Source of the DNA: Solirubrobacter sp035555675
GTDB taxonomy: Bacteria > Actinomycetota > Thermoleophilia > Solirubrobacterales > Solirubrobacteraceae
Length of the DNA: 64,000 bases
Reading direction: 5' to 3'
Assembly: GCA_035555675.1 (NCBI GenBank)
Contig: DATMGH010000006.1
Coordinates: 29,357 to 93,356 of the forward strand
Part shown: one piece after another, positions 25,521-34,165 of the stretch
How the letters are laid out: each line of letters opens with the position of its first letter
How positions within the stretch are numbered: position 1 is the first letter of the stretch
Position numbers and translations under genes: made by a program
The notes under the pieces: model-generated
Told to the model about the DNA's origin: nothing
Database searches by the model: none
What the model saw: the letters and a program-made list of their open reading frames with translations, nothing else

Positions 25521-25689
25521 TTCGGGCCTCTTGGATGGGTGCGCTGCCTGGAGAGAAGAGGCCATGCCAGAGCGCAGCTCCAGCATAGACGTCGGGCTCG
25601 AGGCGATGGGCGGACCCCGGTGCGTCAAGGCCGGCTCGTGGAACCGCCCCGGTGATCTTGGAGGCCTGACGGCTTGAGAGGATGGTCGG

Positions 25690-25990
25690 ATGGCGAGACG
25701 AGGGCGGTATCCGGCGAGGTTCCGCGAGTGTGCGGTGCGGATGGTGGTCGAGCGCGAGTGTCGCAGTGGGCGGCGATCACGTCGATCGCAGGCAAGCTGG
25801 GGATGACGAACGAGACGCTCGGGAAGTGGGTTCGTCAGGCCGAGATCGACGGCGGCGCCCGGCCCGGATGACGTCGGCCGAGGCCGAGCGCGTGCAGGAG
25901 CTCGCGCGGGAGAACCGCGAGCTGCGCTGGTCCGCGAAGAACGCGAGCACCACCTTCGCAGGGCCACGTTGCGCGCGAGCTCGCGGCGCG
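25690..25990 (+). pseudogene. IS3-family transposase OrfA remnant
   Basis: OrfA-type HTH protein spread over three frames. MARRGRYPARFRECAVRMVV starts at 25690. Next come AAITSIAGKLGMTNETLGKW and VRQAEIDGGARPG, and then MTSAEAERVQELARENRELR, which begins the leucine-zipper part. Similarity stops near 25960, and OrfB (the DDE integrase) is absent. No terminal repeats were found. It is a dead fragment of an insertion sequence. Confidence 0.7.
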
Positions 25991-26158
25991 CGCACGCCAC
26001 TGCCGTGACAACGGCCGCGACGACCTCCCGTTCGCCTGCGGGTAGTTCCTCGCGTTCGCGGGTCCAGAGCGACGCGTTCGCGCGAGGCATGCGCTGTTCC
26101 TCTGCCGGTACGAGGCCGGGCGCCCGCATGAAGACGCGGACGCCGCCAACCATGTTCG

Positions 26159-26332
26159 TCAGCCGTCGATGCCGGCGTCCGAGACCGCGCTGTCCCGCAA
26201 GGCGGTGGCCGCGCTGCGGGCGTCTTCGGCAGAGCCGAAGGCGACGGCGGAGACGGCGAGGTTGCTTCCGTCGTCCGCCATGAGGCGCCAGTGGTATTGC
26301 GCGCCATTGTCGCGATAGATCACGAACTGCAT
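26159..26332 (-). CDS. YegP/DUF1508-family protein
   Basis: A 57-residue protein, too short for many gene callers: MQFVIYRDNGAQYHWRLMAD, then SNLAVSAVAFGSAEDARSA and a short helix. This is the beta-beta-beta-alpha DUF1508/YegP repeat (xFxIYxDxxGxYRWRLxAxNG). AAGGAG stands eight bases before the ATG. The start lies inside the end of the upstream gene (13-base overlap), so translation is probably coupled. The role is unknown; family members are widespread small stress-associated proteins. Confidence 0.75.
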   Translation of the reverse strand: MQFVIYRDNGAQYHWRLMADDGSNLAVSAVAFGSAEDARSAATALRDSAVSDAGIDG

Positions 26333-26709
26333 CGCTTCATCTCCTTGTTGCCGATCCGTGTACGACCGACTGTTTCCGGATCAAACCAGCCGCCTTCGTC
26401 GACCCAGCGGTTCTCGTCGGCCCGGGCTTGGGTTTCGAGGCGCTCCCGGGCGGTGAGCGCCGCCGCGAGCCTGGGATGCGACATCCCGGGGCGACGCACA
26501 TGACGGACGCTGTTCCCGGCGTGCGCCTTCAGGCGACGCTCGCGCTCGGCCTCGATGGTGCCGCGCGTGTGGCGGGTGTACATCAGCACCGCGCCCTCGC
26601 ATTGGGAGGCCGAATGGCCGCGACGTGAGACTCCGGCGATAGGGCGAGCGAGCGCCGGAACGGGTGACGCACGCCCGTTCACGACAGCTGCGTCGGTGGG
26701 CTTGGACAT
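26320..26709 (-). CDS. Uncharacterised 129-residue protein
   Basis: ATG 26707-26709 (MSKPTDAAVVNG) has GAGG five bases upstream. It is basic and helical, with RHTRGTIEAERERRLKAHAG and RLAAALTARERLETQARADE, then a Trp/Asp-containing end (NRWVDEGGWFDPE). GC at third positions is high through most of the frame. It overlaps the YegP-like gene by 13 bases. No known family. Confidence 0.5.
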   Translation of the reverse strand: MSKPTDAAVVNGRASPVPALARPIAGVSRRGHSASQCEGAVLMYTRHTRGTIEAERERRLKAHAGNSVRHVRRPGMSHPRLAAALTARERLETQARADENRWVDEGGWFDPETVGRTRIGNKEMKRCSS

Positions 26710-26938
26710 GCGTGCCTCGGATCTTCGGGCAAGCGGCCGGGGTAACGCCACGCACTCACGGCCGGGGTCGCTTGCGTCGCGGACGGCTCGCCGGCGGCGA
26801 ACACGGAGCCGCGTTCAAACCTCAGTGTAGTCGCCTGCGGGCCACTGGTGGCAATGAATGTCGCCGTATCCAGGCGGGTGCGGCCAGCTCGGCGACACGA
26901 CGAACGGCGGCGTCCAGCTCTGGGCTGGGCGAAGCGGC

Positions 26939-27214
26939 TCATGAGCTATCGGAATCGGTTCGGTGCTCCGCCTCCGCGTCATGCCTGGCGATCGTGTCCC
27001 GTATCTGCTGAGAGATCGGCTTCGCGCGTTCGGTGTCGTCGCGGTGCGTACGGCGGGGCCGCACGGGCAGCGCTCGCAGGCCGACCACCTCAGACAGGTC
27101 GGTGACCAATTCGAGTTCGCCGCCGCAGCCGGGACAGAGGTCCTCCCCGCGCGCGGCCGTGGGGGTATCCCGCCACACCCGTGCCCGGCAGTGGCCGCAC
27201 TTGGCGTGGGCCAT
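26939..27214 (-). CDS. Zinc-ribbon small protein A, copy 2
   Basis: A 91-residue paralogue of 19917-20198: KCGHCRARVWRDT, DLCPGCGGELELVTDLSEVV, GLRALPVRPRRTHRDDTER and a helical tail. About 65% of residues appear shared. Here the ATG overlaps the stop of a DUF2294-type gene (ATGA) instead of the CxxC gene, so the same module is coupled to different partners in the two islands. Confidence 0.72.
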   Translation of the reverse strand: MAHAKCGHCRARVWRDTPTAARGEDLCPGCGGELELVTDLSEVVGLRALPVRPRRTHRDDTERAKPISQQIRDTIARHDAEAEHRTDSDSS

Positions 27215-27590
27215 CAGGTGCTCGCTTTCGGTCGCTCAGGTTCGAGGATGAAGATCTCGGCGGCGACGTCGGGATCGATGTGGTTGGCGCTCATGAACGC
27301 CGCGACGGTGCGGTCGGTGAGCGCTTCGATCGCGCTGATGGCGCTGCTCATGGCTTCCTGGTAGGCGGCGCGCATGGCGAGGACCTGCCCGCTGCGCCCG
27401 TCGCCGCGAGCTAGCGCTCGCCGGGCGTGAGTGTGTTCTGCAGGACGACGACGATCAGGTCGCGGTCGATCGTGGTGCGGGACTGCGTCGGTCCGCGGCC
27501 GGTGCTGTCCGCGAGCAGGCGTACCACCGCACGCGAGATCTCGGCGTCGAGCTTTCCGCCCTCGGGGCGGTCGGCGGGCAAGTTGGCCAT
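27214..27590 (-). pseudogene. DUF2294-family protein, one frameshift
   Basis: From ATG 27588-27590 (GAGG four bases upstream): LDAEISRAVVRLLADSTGRG, then TIDRDLIVVVLQNTLTPGER and a TAG. The expected continuation (GDGRSGQVLAMRAAYQEAM, EALTDRTVAAFMSANHIDPD, VAAEIFILE) follows one frame away and ends at 27214 on the zinc-ribbon start. This is a complete DUF2294 domain split by a single indel near 27420. With one base corrected it would be intact, so either a very young lesion or an assembly error. Confidence 0.7.
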
Positions 27591-27625
27591 GCGGCCTCGT
27601 TCTCGTCTCCCCTCAAGGAGGCCTC

Positions 27626-27796
27626 ATGCCGACAGAAGGGAGACGGAATACGTCGCGGCACGAGCCGACCGTCGCAGGGCGTCTCCAGACGCCAACGGCG
27701 AGATCGCGAGGAAGTACCGCAGCTCGGCGACCAGTGGGCACGCCCCGCAACACCGGGTGCCGACACCACGCAGCGCGCGCGACGCATAAACGCTGA
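27626..27796 (+). CDS. Possible small basic protein
   Basis: A 56-codon frame whose only strong support is an excellent ribosome site, AGGAGG four bases before ATG 27626. Product is Arg/Thr-rich (MPTEGRRNTSRHEPTVAG) without known features, and third-position GC is weak. A neighbouring frame (ETEYVAARADRRRASPDANG, then EIARKYR) looks more protein-like, so a frameshift is possible. Low confidence. Confidence 0.25.
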   Translation: MPTEGRRNTSRHEPTVAGRLQTPTARSRGSTAARRPVGTPRNTGCRHHAARATHKR

Positions 27797-27988
27797 CGCC
27801 AAGGCGTGACCCCGTCCGCATCGCCGCGCTAGTGTCCTTCGGCACAAGGAGCGTCGTTCTCGCGCGGCTCGCCCGGACCTCAGTGCCAAGGCGAGATGCG
27901 TCGCTGAGTGGCGTTTCGCCACACGCTGGAGACTCCGAGCAACGCGCCTTGCGGCCGAGTGCGAGGGGGCTCCGAGGAAGGCGAACGG

Positions 27989-28696
27989 ATGCAGGAATAC
28001 CAGTCCGACCCGGCGTCCGGCCATGCGAATGCTGTGCGGGATCTCGCGGCGGCGCGAGCGACATGCCGTCGCCAAGCAGAGGCGATAGAGGCCATGTCGC
28101 GTCTCATCGAAGGGTTGGGGTCGGGCATGGACGCCCTGAGGGCCGAGATCGCCGCATTGCACGCGCTGCGCGGAAAGCGGTGGGAACAACCGGCGGAGGA
28201 GAGCGGGCTGTCGGACGCAGAGGGCTGGATCGAGATCCGCTTGCCGCTCGCCGCCAGTGCGCCGGCGGCTGCTCGGATCGTCGTCGCCGAGGTCCTTGAG
28301 GACCGTGTGGCGCCCGTGGTGCTCGACGGCGCGAAGCTGGCGATGTCCGAGCTGGTCAGCAACAGCGTGGAGCACAGCGGAGCACCCGCCGGTCTGGCGC
28401 TGCTGATTCGCGTGGGGCACTTCGAGGGCGGCTTCTGGCTCGAGGTCGAGGACCCGGGCCGTGAGGGCATCGTTGCCCCACGCGTTCCCGACGAGCAGGC
28501 AGGCGGCGGTTTCGGCCTGCACCTCGTGGAGTACTTGAGCGAGCGCTGGGGGGTGGACCGTCAAGCGCAACCGGGTACCCGGGTATGGGCCGAGTTCTCC
28601 GACACCCCCTCAGCCGCCGGGCCGTACTACGGTGACGCGACAGCGCCGCTGAACGAGAGCGGGAAGCACACCACACCGGCGACCGGTCTGCTCTAG
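27989..28696 (+). CDS. Coiled-coil HATPase (anti-sigma-factor-like) protein 2
   Basis: A 235-residue protein from ATG 27989 with GAGGAAGG seven bases upstream. The N-terminal coiled coil (CRRQAEAIEAMSRLIEGL... ALRAEIAALHALRG) is followed by an RsbW/SpoIIAB-type HATPase. N box MSELVSNSVEHSG, G1 box EVEDPGREG with the Asp present, G2 box GGGFGLHLVEYLSERWGV. A ~30-residue tail follows. It is a paralogue of 24338-24910, but only this copy keeps the G1 Asp. Such proteins usually bind a sigma factor or anti-anti-sigma factor; no partner gene is next to it. A hairpin (GTGGCG-TTT-CGCCAC) lies at 27907-27921. Confidence 0.78.
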   Translation: MQEYQSDPASGHANAVRDLAAARATCRRQAEAIEAMSRLIEGLGSGMDALRAEIAALHALRGKRWEQPAEESGLSDAEGWIEIRLPLAASAPAAARIVVAEVLEDRVAPVVLDGAKLAMSELVSNSVEHSGAPAGLALLIRVGHFEGGFWLEVEDPGREGIVAPRVPDEQAGGGFGLHLVEYLSERWGVDRQAQPGTRVWAEFSDTPSAAGPYYGDATAPLNESGKHTTPATGLL

Positions 28697-28789
28697 CGCG
28701 CGATCGAGACTCGTCATCCGCGTCGGTTTGGCCCGTTTGGCGTACTCGTGGTTCTTGGTCGCGTCGGTGCGGTCGGCAGTCGCCCACGC

Positions 28790-28880
28790 CGGCCCCAGTC
28801 GATCGTTGTCGTTGCCGTTGCGGGCGTTGATCTTGTCGCGCCCGCGTCGCCGTTGAGCCGGTCGTCACCGCTGGATCCAC
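28790..28880 (-). pseudogene. RTX-type calcium-repeat remnant
   Basis: On the minus strand, SGDDRLNGDAG in one frame continues as GRDKINARNGNDND one frame away. This is the nonapeptide-like GxGxDxLxG / GRDxINARNG pattern seen at the C-terminus of secreted RTX-like proteins. One missing base between them (GGC[C]GC expected) explains the shift. Nothing else of the parent gene is identifiable. The rest of 28697-29041 holds no supported gene. Confidence 0.4.
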
Positions 28881-29041
28881 GAGGAGGTCCCGTCCGCGTC
28901 GACGTCGGCGATCGCGCAGCGCCGCCGATCTGGCGTGAAAGGCAGCGTTCTCGGGACCTGCTCGAGCTCGTCGGGTTCGAACGCGCCGCCCGGGCCCGGT
29001 CTGCCGCCGCACAGGCGCGCGGGAACGTGGATGGGGCGAGC

Positions 29042-30055
29042 CTACACCCGGACGGCTTCGAGCGCCTGAGGCCCGGATCTGAGCGGGGTCGTGCCGCTGA
29101 GGCGAAGACCCGCCTGATCGAGCAGCTGCGAGAACTCGGGCTCGGTGCGCTCACGGCCACCGGCATAGGCCAGCATGATCAGGTCCAGCAGGGCCGCATG
29201 GAGCATGGGAGCGCTTGCGGTCATCCGCTGAGGGAGGACCAGCTCGACGATCAGCAGGCGCGCGGACGCACTCGTCGCCGCGCGGCACGAGCGCAGGATG
29301 CTGACGCTCTGCTGGTCATCCCAGTCGTGCAGGACGCTCTTGAGCACGTAGACGTCGCCACCCTTTGGCGCGGACGCGAAGAAGTCGCCCTCGATGAGCT
29401 CGCACCGATCGGCCACGCCCTGCTCGCGCAGGTACGCCTGCGCGAGCTCGAGCATCCCGGGCCGTTCCAGCAAGACGCCGGTCATCTCCGGTCGCTCACG
29501 CAGGAGTTGCGCCAGGACCGTTCCGGTCCCACCCCCGATGTCGACGACGACCCGTGCGCCACGCAGCGCATCCGACATCGCGAGCTCCCGAGCCACCGGC
29601 AGCGTCCGGGCGAGCATGCGGGCCGCCGCGCTCGCCTGCGTCCCCGGGTTCGCCGCGTAGTACTCGAACAACGGGACGGCGAAGACGCTGTCGAAGGCCG
29701 TCTCGCCGCTGCGGACGGTGTGCAGCAGCTCCCCGAACGAGCGGTACATCTCCTCCCCGAAGCTCACCACGACGTCACGCAACCGGCCGGGTGCCTTGGC
29801 TCGCAGCACGGCAGCCGCGTCATTGGACGCGAAACGGCCGTCTTCGAGCTCGCTGAAGACGCCGGCCGCGACGAGCGCCCGAAGGACGCGGCGCAGCTCC
29901 GGCGCGCGAGCGTCCGCGCCGTCGGCGATGGCCTCGGCGGCCAGCGGCCCCTCCGCGAGGGCGTCGGCCACACGCAGCTTTGCCGCGACGTACAGCGCCT
30001 GCGAGAGCTCATAGCCCCGCGCGATCCGCATCACTGCCAGCTCAGACGGCTCCAC
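29042..30055 (-). CDS. SAM-dependent O-methyltransferase (COMT/hydroxyneurosporene type)
   Basis: A 337-residue protein. The N-terminal dimerisation/winged-helix domain (ALYVAAKLRVADALAEGPL, LRRVLRALVAAGVFSE) is followed by a class I Rossmann domain with motif I VVDIGGGTGTVL near residue 170 and the family-typical VYVLKSVLHDWDD. Length and layout fit the Methyltransf_2 family that O-methylates phenolic or polyketide hydroxyls in the cytoplasm. The substrate cannot be predicted and no biosynthetic cluster is adjacent; a methyltransferase fragment follows divergently. Confidence 0.88.
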   Translation of the reverse strand: MEPSELAVMRIARGYELSQALYVAAKLRVADALAEGPLAAEAIADGADARAPELRRVLRALVAAGVFSELEDGRFASNDAAAVLRAKAPGRLRDVVVSFGEEMYRSFGELLHTVRSGETAFDSVFAVPLFEYYAANPGTQASAAARMLARTLPVARELAMSDALRGARVVVDIGGGTGTVLAQLLRERPEMTGVLLERPGMLELAQAYLREQGVADRCELIEGDFFASAPKGGDVYVLKSVLHDWDDQQSVSILRSCRAATSASARLLIVELVLPQRMTASAPMLHAALLDLIMLAYAGGRERTEPEFSQLLDQAGLRLSGTTPLRSGPQALEAVRV

Positions 30056-30186
30056 CGCCCGATACTACGCCTGACCGCTATGCCCAGGTCGGCGTTGAGT
30101 CGGCCGATGATCTCCCGGGCAAGTGCCGCGCTGTCCCGCCAGCTCTCGCACCGAGCGGGGCGGCCGGCAAGGTCGTCGCGCGTGTG

Positions 30187-30552
30187 ATGAACCGGGGCAA
30201 ACCGCAAGCTCAACGGCCAGGCGATCGCGCGGCTGGACGTCCAGCGGGGCTCCCGGGTCCTTGATCTCGGCTTCGGCGGCGGGCTGACGTTCGCGCCGTT
30301 GTGGGAGCGCGGCGCGACGGTCGTTGCGATCGACCGTGCGGAGGAGATGGTGTGCGACGCGTGCTGACCCCGGGCGGCAGGCTGGTGGTGGCCATCCGCG
30401 ACATGCAGGTGATGCAGCGGCTGGACACGACGCTGTTCTCGCTCCGGAGTGCTGAGGCGCTGGCCGCGGCGCTGAGGGATGTCGGCTTCTCGCAGGTCGA
30501 AGTGCAGACGCCGCCAAGTGGCAAGACGCATTTGCTCAGCGCAACGCGATAG
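30187..30552 (+). pseudogene. Class I methyltransferase with internal deletion
   Basis: LNGQAIARLDVQRGSRVLDL, then GFGGGLTFAPLWERGATVVA (motif I and the acidic loop) is followed directly by RVLTPGGRLVVAIRDMQVMQ and a normal C-terminal end (AALRDVGFSQVEVQTPPSG). The central motifs between beta-2 and beta-5 are gone, and the junction near 30355 changes frame. The N-terminal codons also need a shift near 30200. It cannot bind both cofactor and substrate as it stands. Confidence 0.65.
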
Positions 30553-30567
30553 ACCGCCGGGGCGTGG

Positions 30568-31584
30568 TCAGATGCCGACGACGATCTTGCCGTGCACCCC
30601 TCCGGCGGAGAGGTCGCGCATGGCGTCCGCGACGCTGTCGAGCCCGATGACGCGGTCGATCGCGGGCGTCACGGCGCCCATCTCGATCAGGCCTCGGAGC
30701 GAGTTGAGGTCGCGGCGGTTGGGCTTGGCGACGAACGTGCCCAGGCGCTGACGCACCAGGGGAGAGAGGACCATGGCCCCGAGCTGGCGATGGATGCCGC
30801 CCGTCCAGGCGCCGCCGGCCTCGCCGCCGACGATCACGAGCGTCCCGTTGCGCGTGAGCACGCGCCGAAGCTCTGAGAGGGGTCGGTTGCCGCCGATGTC
30901 GAGCACGAGCTCGTACCGCCGGCCGTCGTCGGTGATGCGGGCCTGGGTGTAGTCGATCACGCGATCGGCACCGAGAGAGCGGACCAGGTCGAGCTTCGCG
31001 GTGCTGCACACGCCGGTGACGGTCGCTTCGAGTGCCTTGGCGATCTGTACGGCGTAGGTCCCGACGCCTCCGGAGGCGCCGATCACCAGCACGTGCTGGC
31101 GGGCCTTGAGGCGGCCGTGGTCGCGCAGCGCCTGCAGGGCGGTGACGCCCGACACGGGCACGGCGGAGGCCTGTTCGAGGGTCAGGTTCGCCGGCACGAG
31201 CGCGAGCGTGTCCACGCGTGCCGTGGCGTACTCGGCGAAAGCGGCGTGGCTGGTCCCGTACACCGCGTCGCCGGGTTCGAGCGCGCTCACCTTGGCGCCG
31301 ACGGTCTCCACGACGCCCGCCAGCTCTGAGCCCAGCCCGGCGGTCTTGGGGGCGCGCAGGCCGTATCCGGCGAGCCGGATCAGGTAGGGCAGGCCGGCCA
31401 TGATGTGCCAGGCGCCGCGGTCGAGCCCGGCCGCGTGGACGCGTACCAACACCTCGTCGTCGGCGACCGCGGGCACCTCCACGGTGCGGAGCTCGAGCCC
31501 GTCGGCTGCGCCGTAGCGGTCGCGCACGACGGCGCGCATCGTGCGAACGGGCACCTGCAAGGCGCCAGGAATCGTGCTGGTCAT
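30568..31584 (-). CDS. MDR-family NAD(P)-dependent oxidoreductase (quinone-reductase-like)
   Basis: A 338-residue medium-chain dehydrogenase/reductase. The GroES-like N-terminal domain (EVLVRVHAAGLDRGAWHI, GSELAGVVETVGAKVSALEPGD) is followed by a Rossmann domain with VLVIGASGGVGTYAVQIAKAL near 158. The Cys/His zinc ligands of alcohol dehydrogenases are not present at the usual places, so it is closer to zeta-crystallin/quinone oxidoreductases. GGAG lies seven bases before the ATG. It follows the exporter operon by 37 bases on the same strand and may be co-transcribed. Confidence 0.88.
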   Translation of the reverse strand: MTSTIPGALQVPVRTMRAVVRDRYGAADGLELRTVEVPAVADDEVLVRVHAAGLDRGAWHIMAGLPYLIRLAGYGLRAPKTAGLGSELAGVVETVGAKVSALEPGDAVYGTSHAAFAEYATARVDTLALVPANLTLEQASAVPVSGVTALQALRDHGRLKARQHVLVIGASGGVGTYAVQIAKALEATVTGVCSTAKLDLVRSLGADRVIDYTQARITDDGRRYELVLDIGGNRPLSELRRVLTRNGTLVIVGGEAGGAWTGGIHRQLGAMVLSPLVRQRLGTFVAKPNRRDLNSLRGLIEMGAVTPAIDRVIGLDSVADAMRDLSAGGVHGKIVVGI

Positions 31585-31621
31585 CGGTTCGCTCCTGTCC
31601 TCACGCCGTGTGCGGCGCGGG

Positions 31622-34165
31622 TCATTCGTAGTGCAGTGCGTTGAGCACGTTGAGCCGGGAGGCCCGGCGGGCCGGGATGATCGCTGCCCCGAGCCCGGCC
31701 AGGATCGCGACGACGGTGAACGCCACGAGCTCTGGGATCGGGATCGAGATCGCGATGTCGTATTGGTTGAGGGCCCTGGTGACGAGCAGCGCGAGGAAGA
31801 TGCCGAGCGGAAGTCCCAGGGCGGCGCCGATCAGCGCGGTGATCACGCTTTCGTGACGGATCATGCGGCGTGCCTGGCGGCGCGTCATCCCGATCGTGCG
31901 CAGCATCCCGAGCTCGCGCGTGCGCTCGAACACGGTCAGCACGAGCGTGTTGACCATTCCGAACAGGCTCACGACGACCGAGAACGCCAGCAGCACGTAG
32001 AGGAAGTTCAGGAAGCTGGCGAAACCCTCGGTGTAGTCGCTCGCGAAGGCGGCCCCGGTGTGCACCGCGGCGTCGCTGAAGCCGGCCGCCGCTGTGGTGA
32101 GCGCCGGGCTCGCACCGGCTCCCGCGTCGAGGAAGGTGAAGCGGTTCTTGGGTTGCGGGAACACCGCGTCGAAGGTCTGTTGGCTGATGGTGATGGGCCC
32201 GAGCATCTGCTCGATCTCGGGCGGGTCGTAGATGCCCCGGACGATCAGGGCTCGGCGGTCGCCGGACGCGGTCTGGACCGAAAGCTTCTTGCCGACCGCG
32301 AGCTCTTGGTCGGAGGCGTAGGTCTGTGTGACGAGTGCGCCGGCGGTCCCGAGTTGGGCGACGGCCGTGTCGGAGCCGTCGGTCCACGTGAACCGGTAGA
32401 AGCGTTCGATGCTTGCCGGGTCGACCCCGGTGACGTCCTTCTCCTCGCCGGCCACGAGCGCTTTGTCGACGCGGACGTGCGAGTGCGTGTTCACGCCTGG
32501 CACGCGCGCGAGCGCATCGCCCTCGGCCGCCTCGAAGGGCATCCCGTCGTTGCCGTTGAGGATGTACGCGGCCGTGACTTGGTCGGTGACGGCCGACTCG
32601 ACGGTGCTGCGCAGTCCGGAGCCCAGCACCGCGACGACGGTGACGAGCGTGAGGCCGATCATCAGCGCGGCGGCGGTCGAGGCGGTGCGGGCAGGATGGC
32701 GGACCGAGTTCGAGCTGGCCAACTCGCCGGCGACACCGCCGCTGCGGCGAGCCGGGAGGCCGACCAGCCGGGTCAGTGGCTTGATCATGTGCGGGCCCGC
32801 GAGGGCGACACCAAAGAAGAGGGTGAGGACGCCGAGGCCGAGGCACAGGGCGACGGCGAGGGTGCCGAGCCCGCCGGCGAAGATGCCGACGGAGATGGTG
32901 GCGATCGCGGCCGCGATCACGGCGATGGCCGTGTTCCGCGAGTGAGCGGCGAAACGCGAGGTTGGAAGGGTCGAGCCTTCGCGGACCGCCGCGATCGGCG
33001 GTACGCGGGTGGCGCGCCGGGCAGGCATTACGCTCGCCAGCAGCGTGATCCCGGTGCCGAGCGCGAGCGAGACGAGGACGGTCCGGAGCGTGAACACCAA
33101 CCCAACTTCCGGCAGGTCCCCGCCCAAGGCGGTCAACAGCTTGGCCAGCCCGACGCCGGCGAAGAGCCCGACCACTGAGGCCAGCAGCCCGATGACCAGG
33201 CCCTCGATCACGACTGACTGCATGACTTGCTTGCGGGACGCGCCGAGGGTTCGCAGGGTGGCGAACTCACGCGTGCGCTGGGCGACGGTGATCGAGAGGG
33301 TGTTGACGATCACGAAGGCGCCGACGAAGAGCGCGATTCCTCCGAAGCCCAGCAGGAAGTAGCGGACGACGTTGACGATGCCGTTGGTCTCCTTGGCGTC
33401 CGCGGCGGCCTGCGCTTCAGAGTCCTGGACCTGCAGGCTCGCGGGGATCAGCGGCTGCACGGCGCGGAGGACCTCGTCCGAGGACGTGCCGTCCTTGGCG
33501 GCGATGGAGATCGTGTCGTAGCGGCCTTCCTTGTGCAGCAGCGTCTGGGCGGTGGCCATGTCCCAGATCGCGATCGTGGCGCCACCGAGTGAGTCGACTC
33601 CGCCGAAGCCGGCGATGCCCGTCACTTCGTAGCGGTGCTTGGCGCCGAGCGTGGAGACGGTCACCGTGTCGCCGACCTTGAGGTTCTCTCCGGCCGCGGT
33701 GCCGGCATCGAGCGCCACCTGCCGCGGCCCTACCGGCCATTGGCCCGTCTTGAGCTGGAGCGGGCTGAACTGAGGGTTGGACGCGTCGTTGCCGATTCCG
33801 AACTGCGGCGCGCCGTCGGTCCCGAGGGCCTTGCCGTCACGGCCGAGGATCTCCGCCTCGTTGGACGCGATCAGCGCGAGCGCGCCGCCGGCGGCTGCGA
33901 CCTCGGGCAACTCCTGGACCGTGGCGAGCAGCGACGCGGGAATCGTCGCGGCGCCGCTCTGGGAGCCCGTGACGATTTCCTTGCCGGAGATGACCGCGTC
34001 CGTCTGCGCGTAGGACGCGTTGAAGATGCCGTCGAACGCCTTCTGGATGGTGTCGGTGAGGACCAGCGTGCCGCTGACCATCGCGACGCCGATCACGACC
34101 GCGAACGCAGTGAGCAGCGCGCGGACCTTGCGACCGAGGAGTCCCTTCAGCGCGACGGCGATCAT
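31622..34165 (-). CDS. MacB/FtsX-type ABC transporter permease
   Basis: An 847-residue permease with two repeats of [MacB periplasmic core + FtsX domain]: N-terminal anchor (KGLLGRKVRALLTAFAVVIG), large external domain, three TM segments around 270-385, central TM pair (~410-460), second external domain and three C-terminal TM segments. Conserved FtsX turn REFATLRTLGASRKQVM and its second copy RELGMLRTIGMTRRQARRMI are both visible. It does not transport through a pore but transmits force across the membrane for export of peptides, lipids or antibiotics. Overlaps its ATPase gene by ATGA. Confidence 0.92.
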   Translation of the reverse strand: MIAVALKGLLGRKVRALLTAFAVVIGVAMVSGTLVLTDTIQKAFDGIFNASYAQTDAVISGKEIVTGSQSGAATIPASLLATVQELPEVAAAGGALALIASNEAEILGRDGKALGTDGAPQFGIGNDASNPQFSPLQLKTGQWPVGPRQVALDAGTAAGENLKVGDTVTVSTLGAKHRYEVTGIAGFGGVDSLGGATIAIWDMATAQTLLHKEGRYDTISIAAKDGTSSDEVLRAVQPLIPASLQVQDSEAQAAADAKETNGIVNVVRYFLLGFGGIALFVGAFVIVNTLSITVAQRTREFATLRTLGASRKQVMQSVVIEGLVIGLLASVVGLFAGVGLAKLLTALGGDLPEVGLVFTLRTVLVSLALGTGITLLASVMPARRATRVPPIAAVREGSTLPTSRFAAHSRNTAIAVIAAAIATISVGIFAGGLGTLAVALCLGLGVLTLFFGVALAGPHMIKPLTRLVGLPARRSGGVAGELASSNSVRHPARTASTAAALMIGLTLVTVVAVLGSGLRSTVESAVTDQVTAAYILNGNDGMPFEAAEGDALARVPGVNTHSHVRVDKALVAGEEKDVTGVDPASIERFYRFTWTDGSDTAVAQLGTAGALVTQTYASDQELAVGKKLSVQTASGDRRALIVRGIYDPPEIEQMLGPITISQQTFDAVFPQPKNRFTFLDAGAGASPALTTAAAGFSDAAVHTGAAFASDYTEGFASFLNFLYVLLAFSVVVSLFGMVNTLVLTVFERTRELGMLRTIGMTRRQARRMIRHESVITALIGAALGLPLGIFLALLVTRALNQYDIAISIPIPELVAFTVVAILAGLGAAIIPARRASRLNVLNALHYE

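Noticed and set aside
31541..33178. Long open frame on the + strand opposite the MacB-type permease
   Set aside because: Antisense shadow caused by high GC; product is Asp/Gly/Arg-rich without domains while the minus frame is a clear permease.
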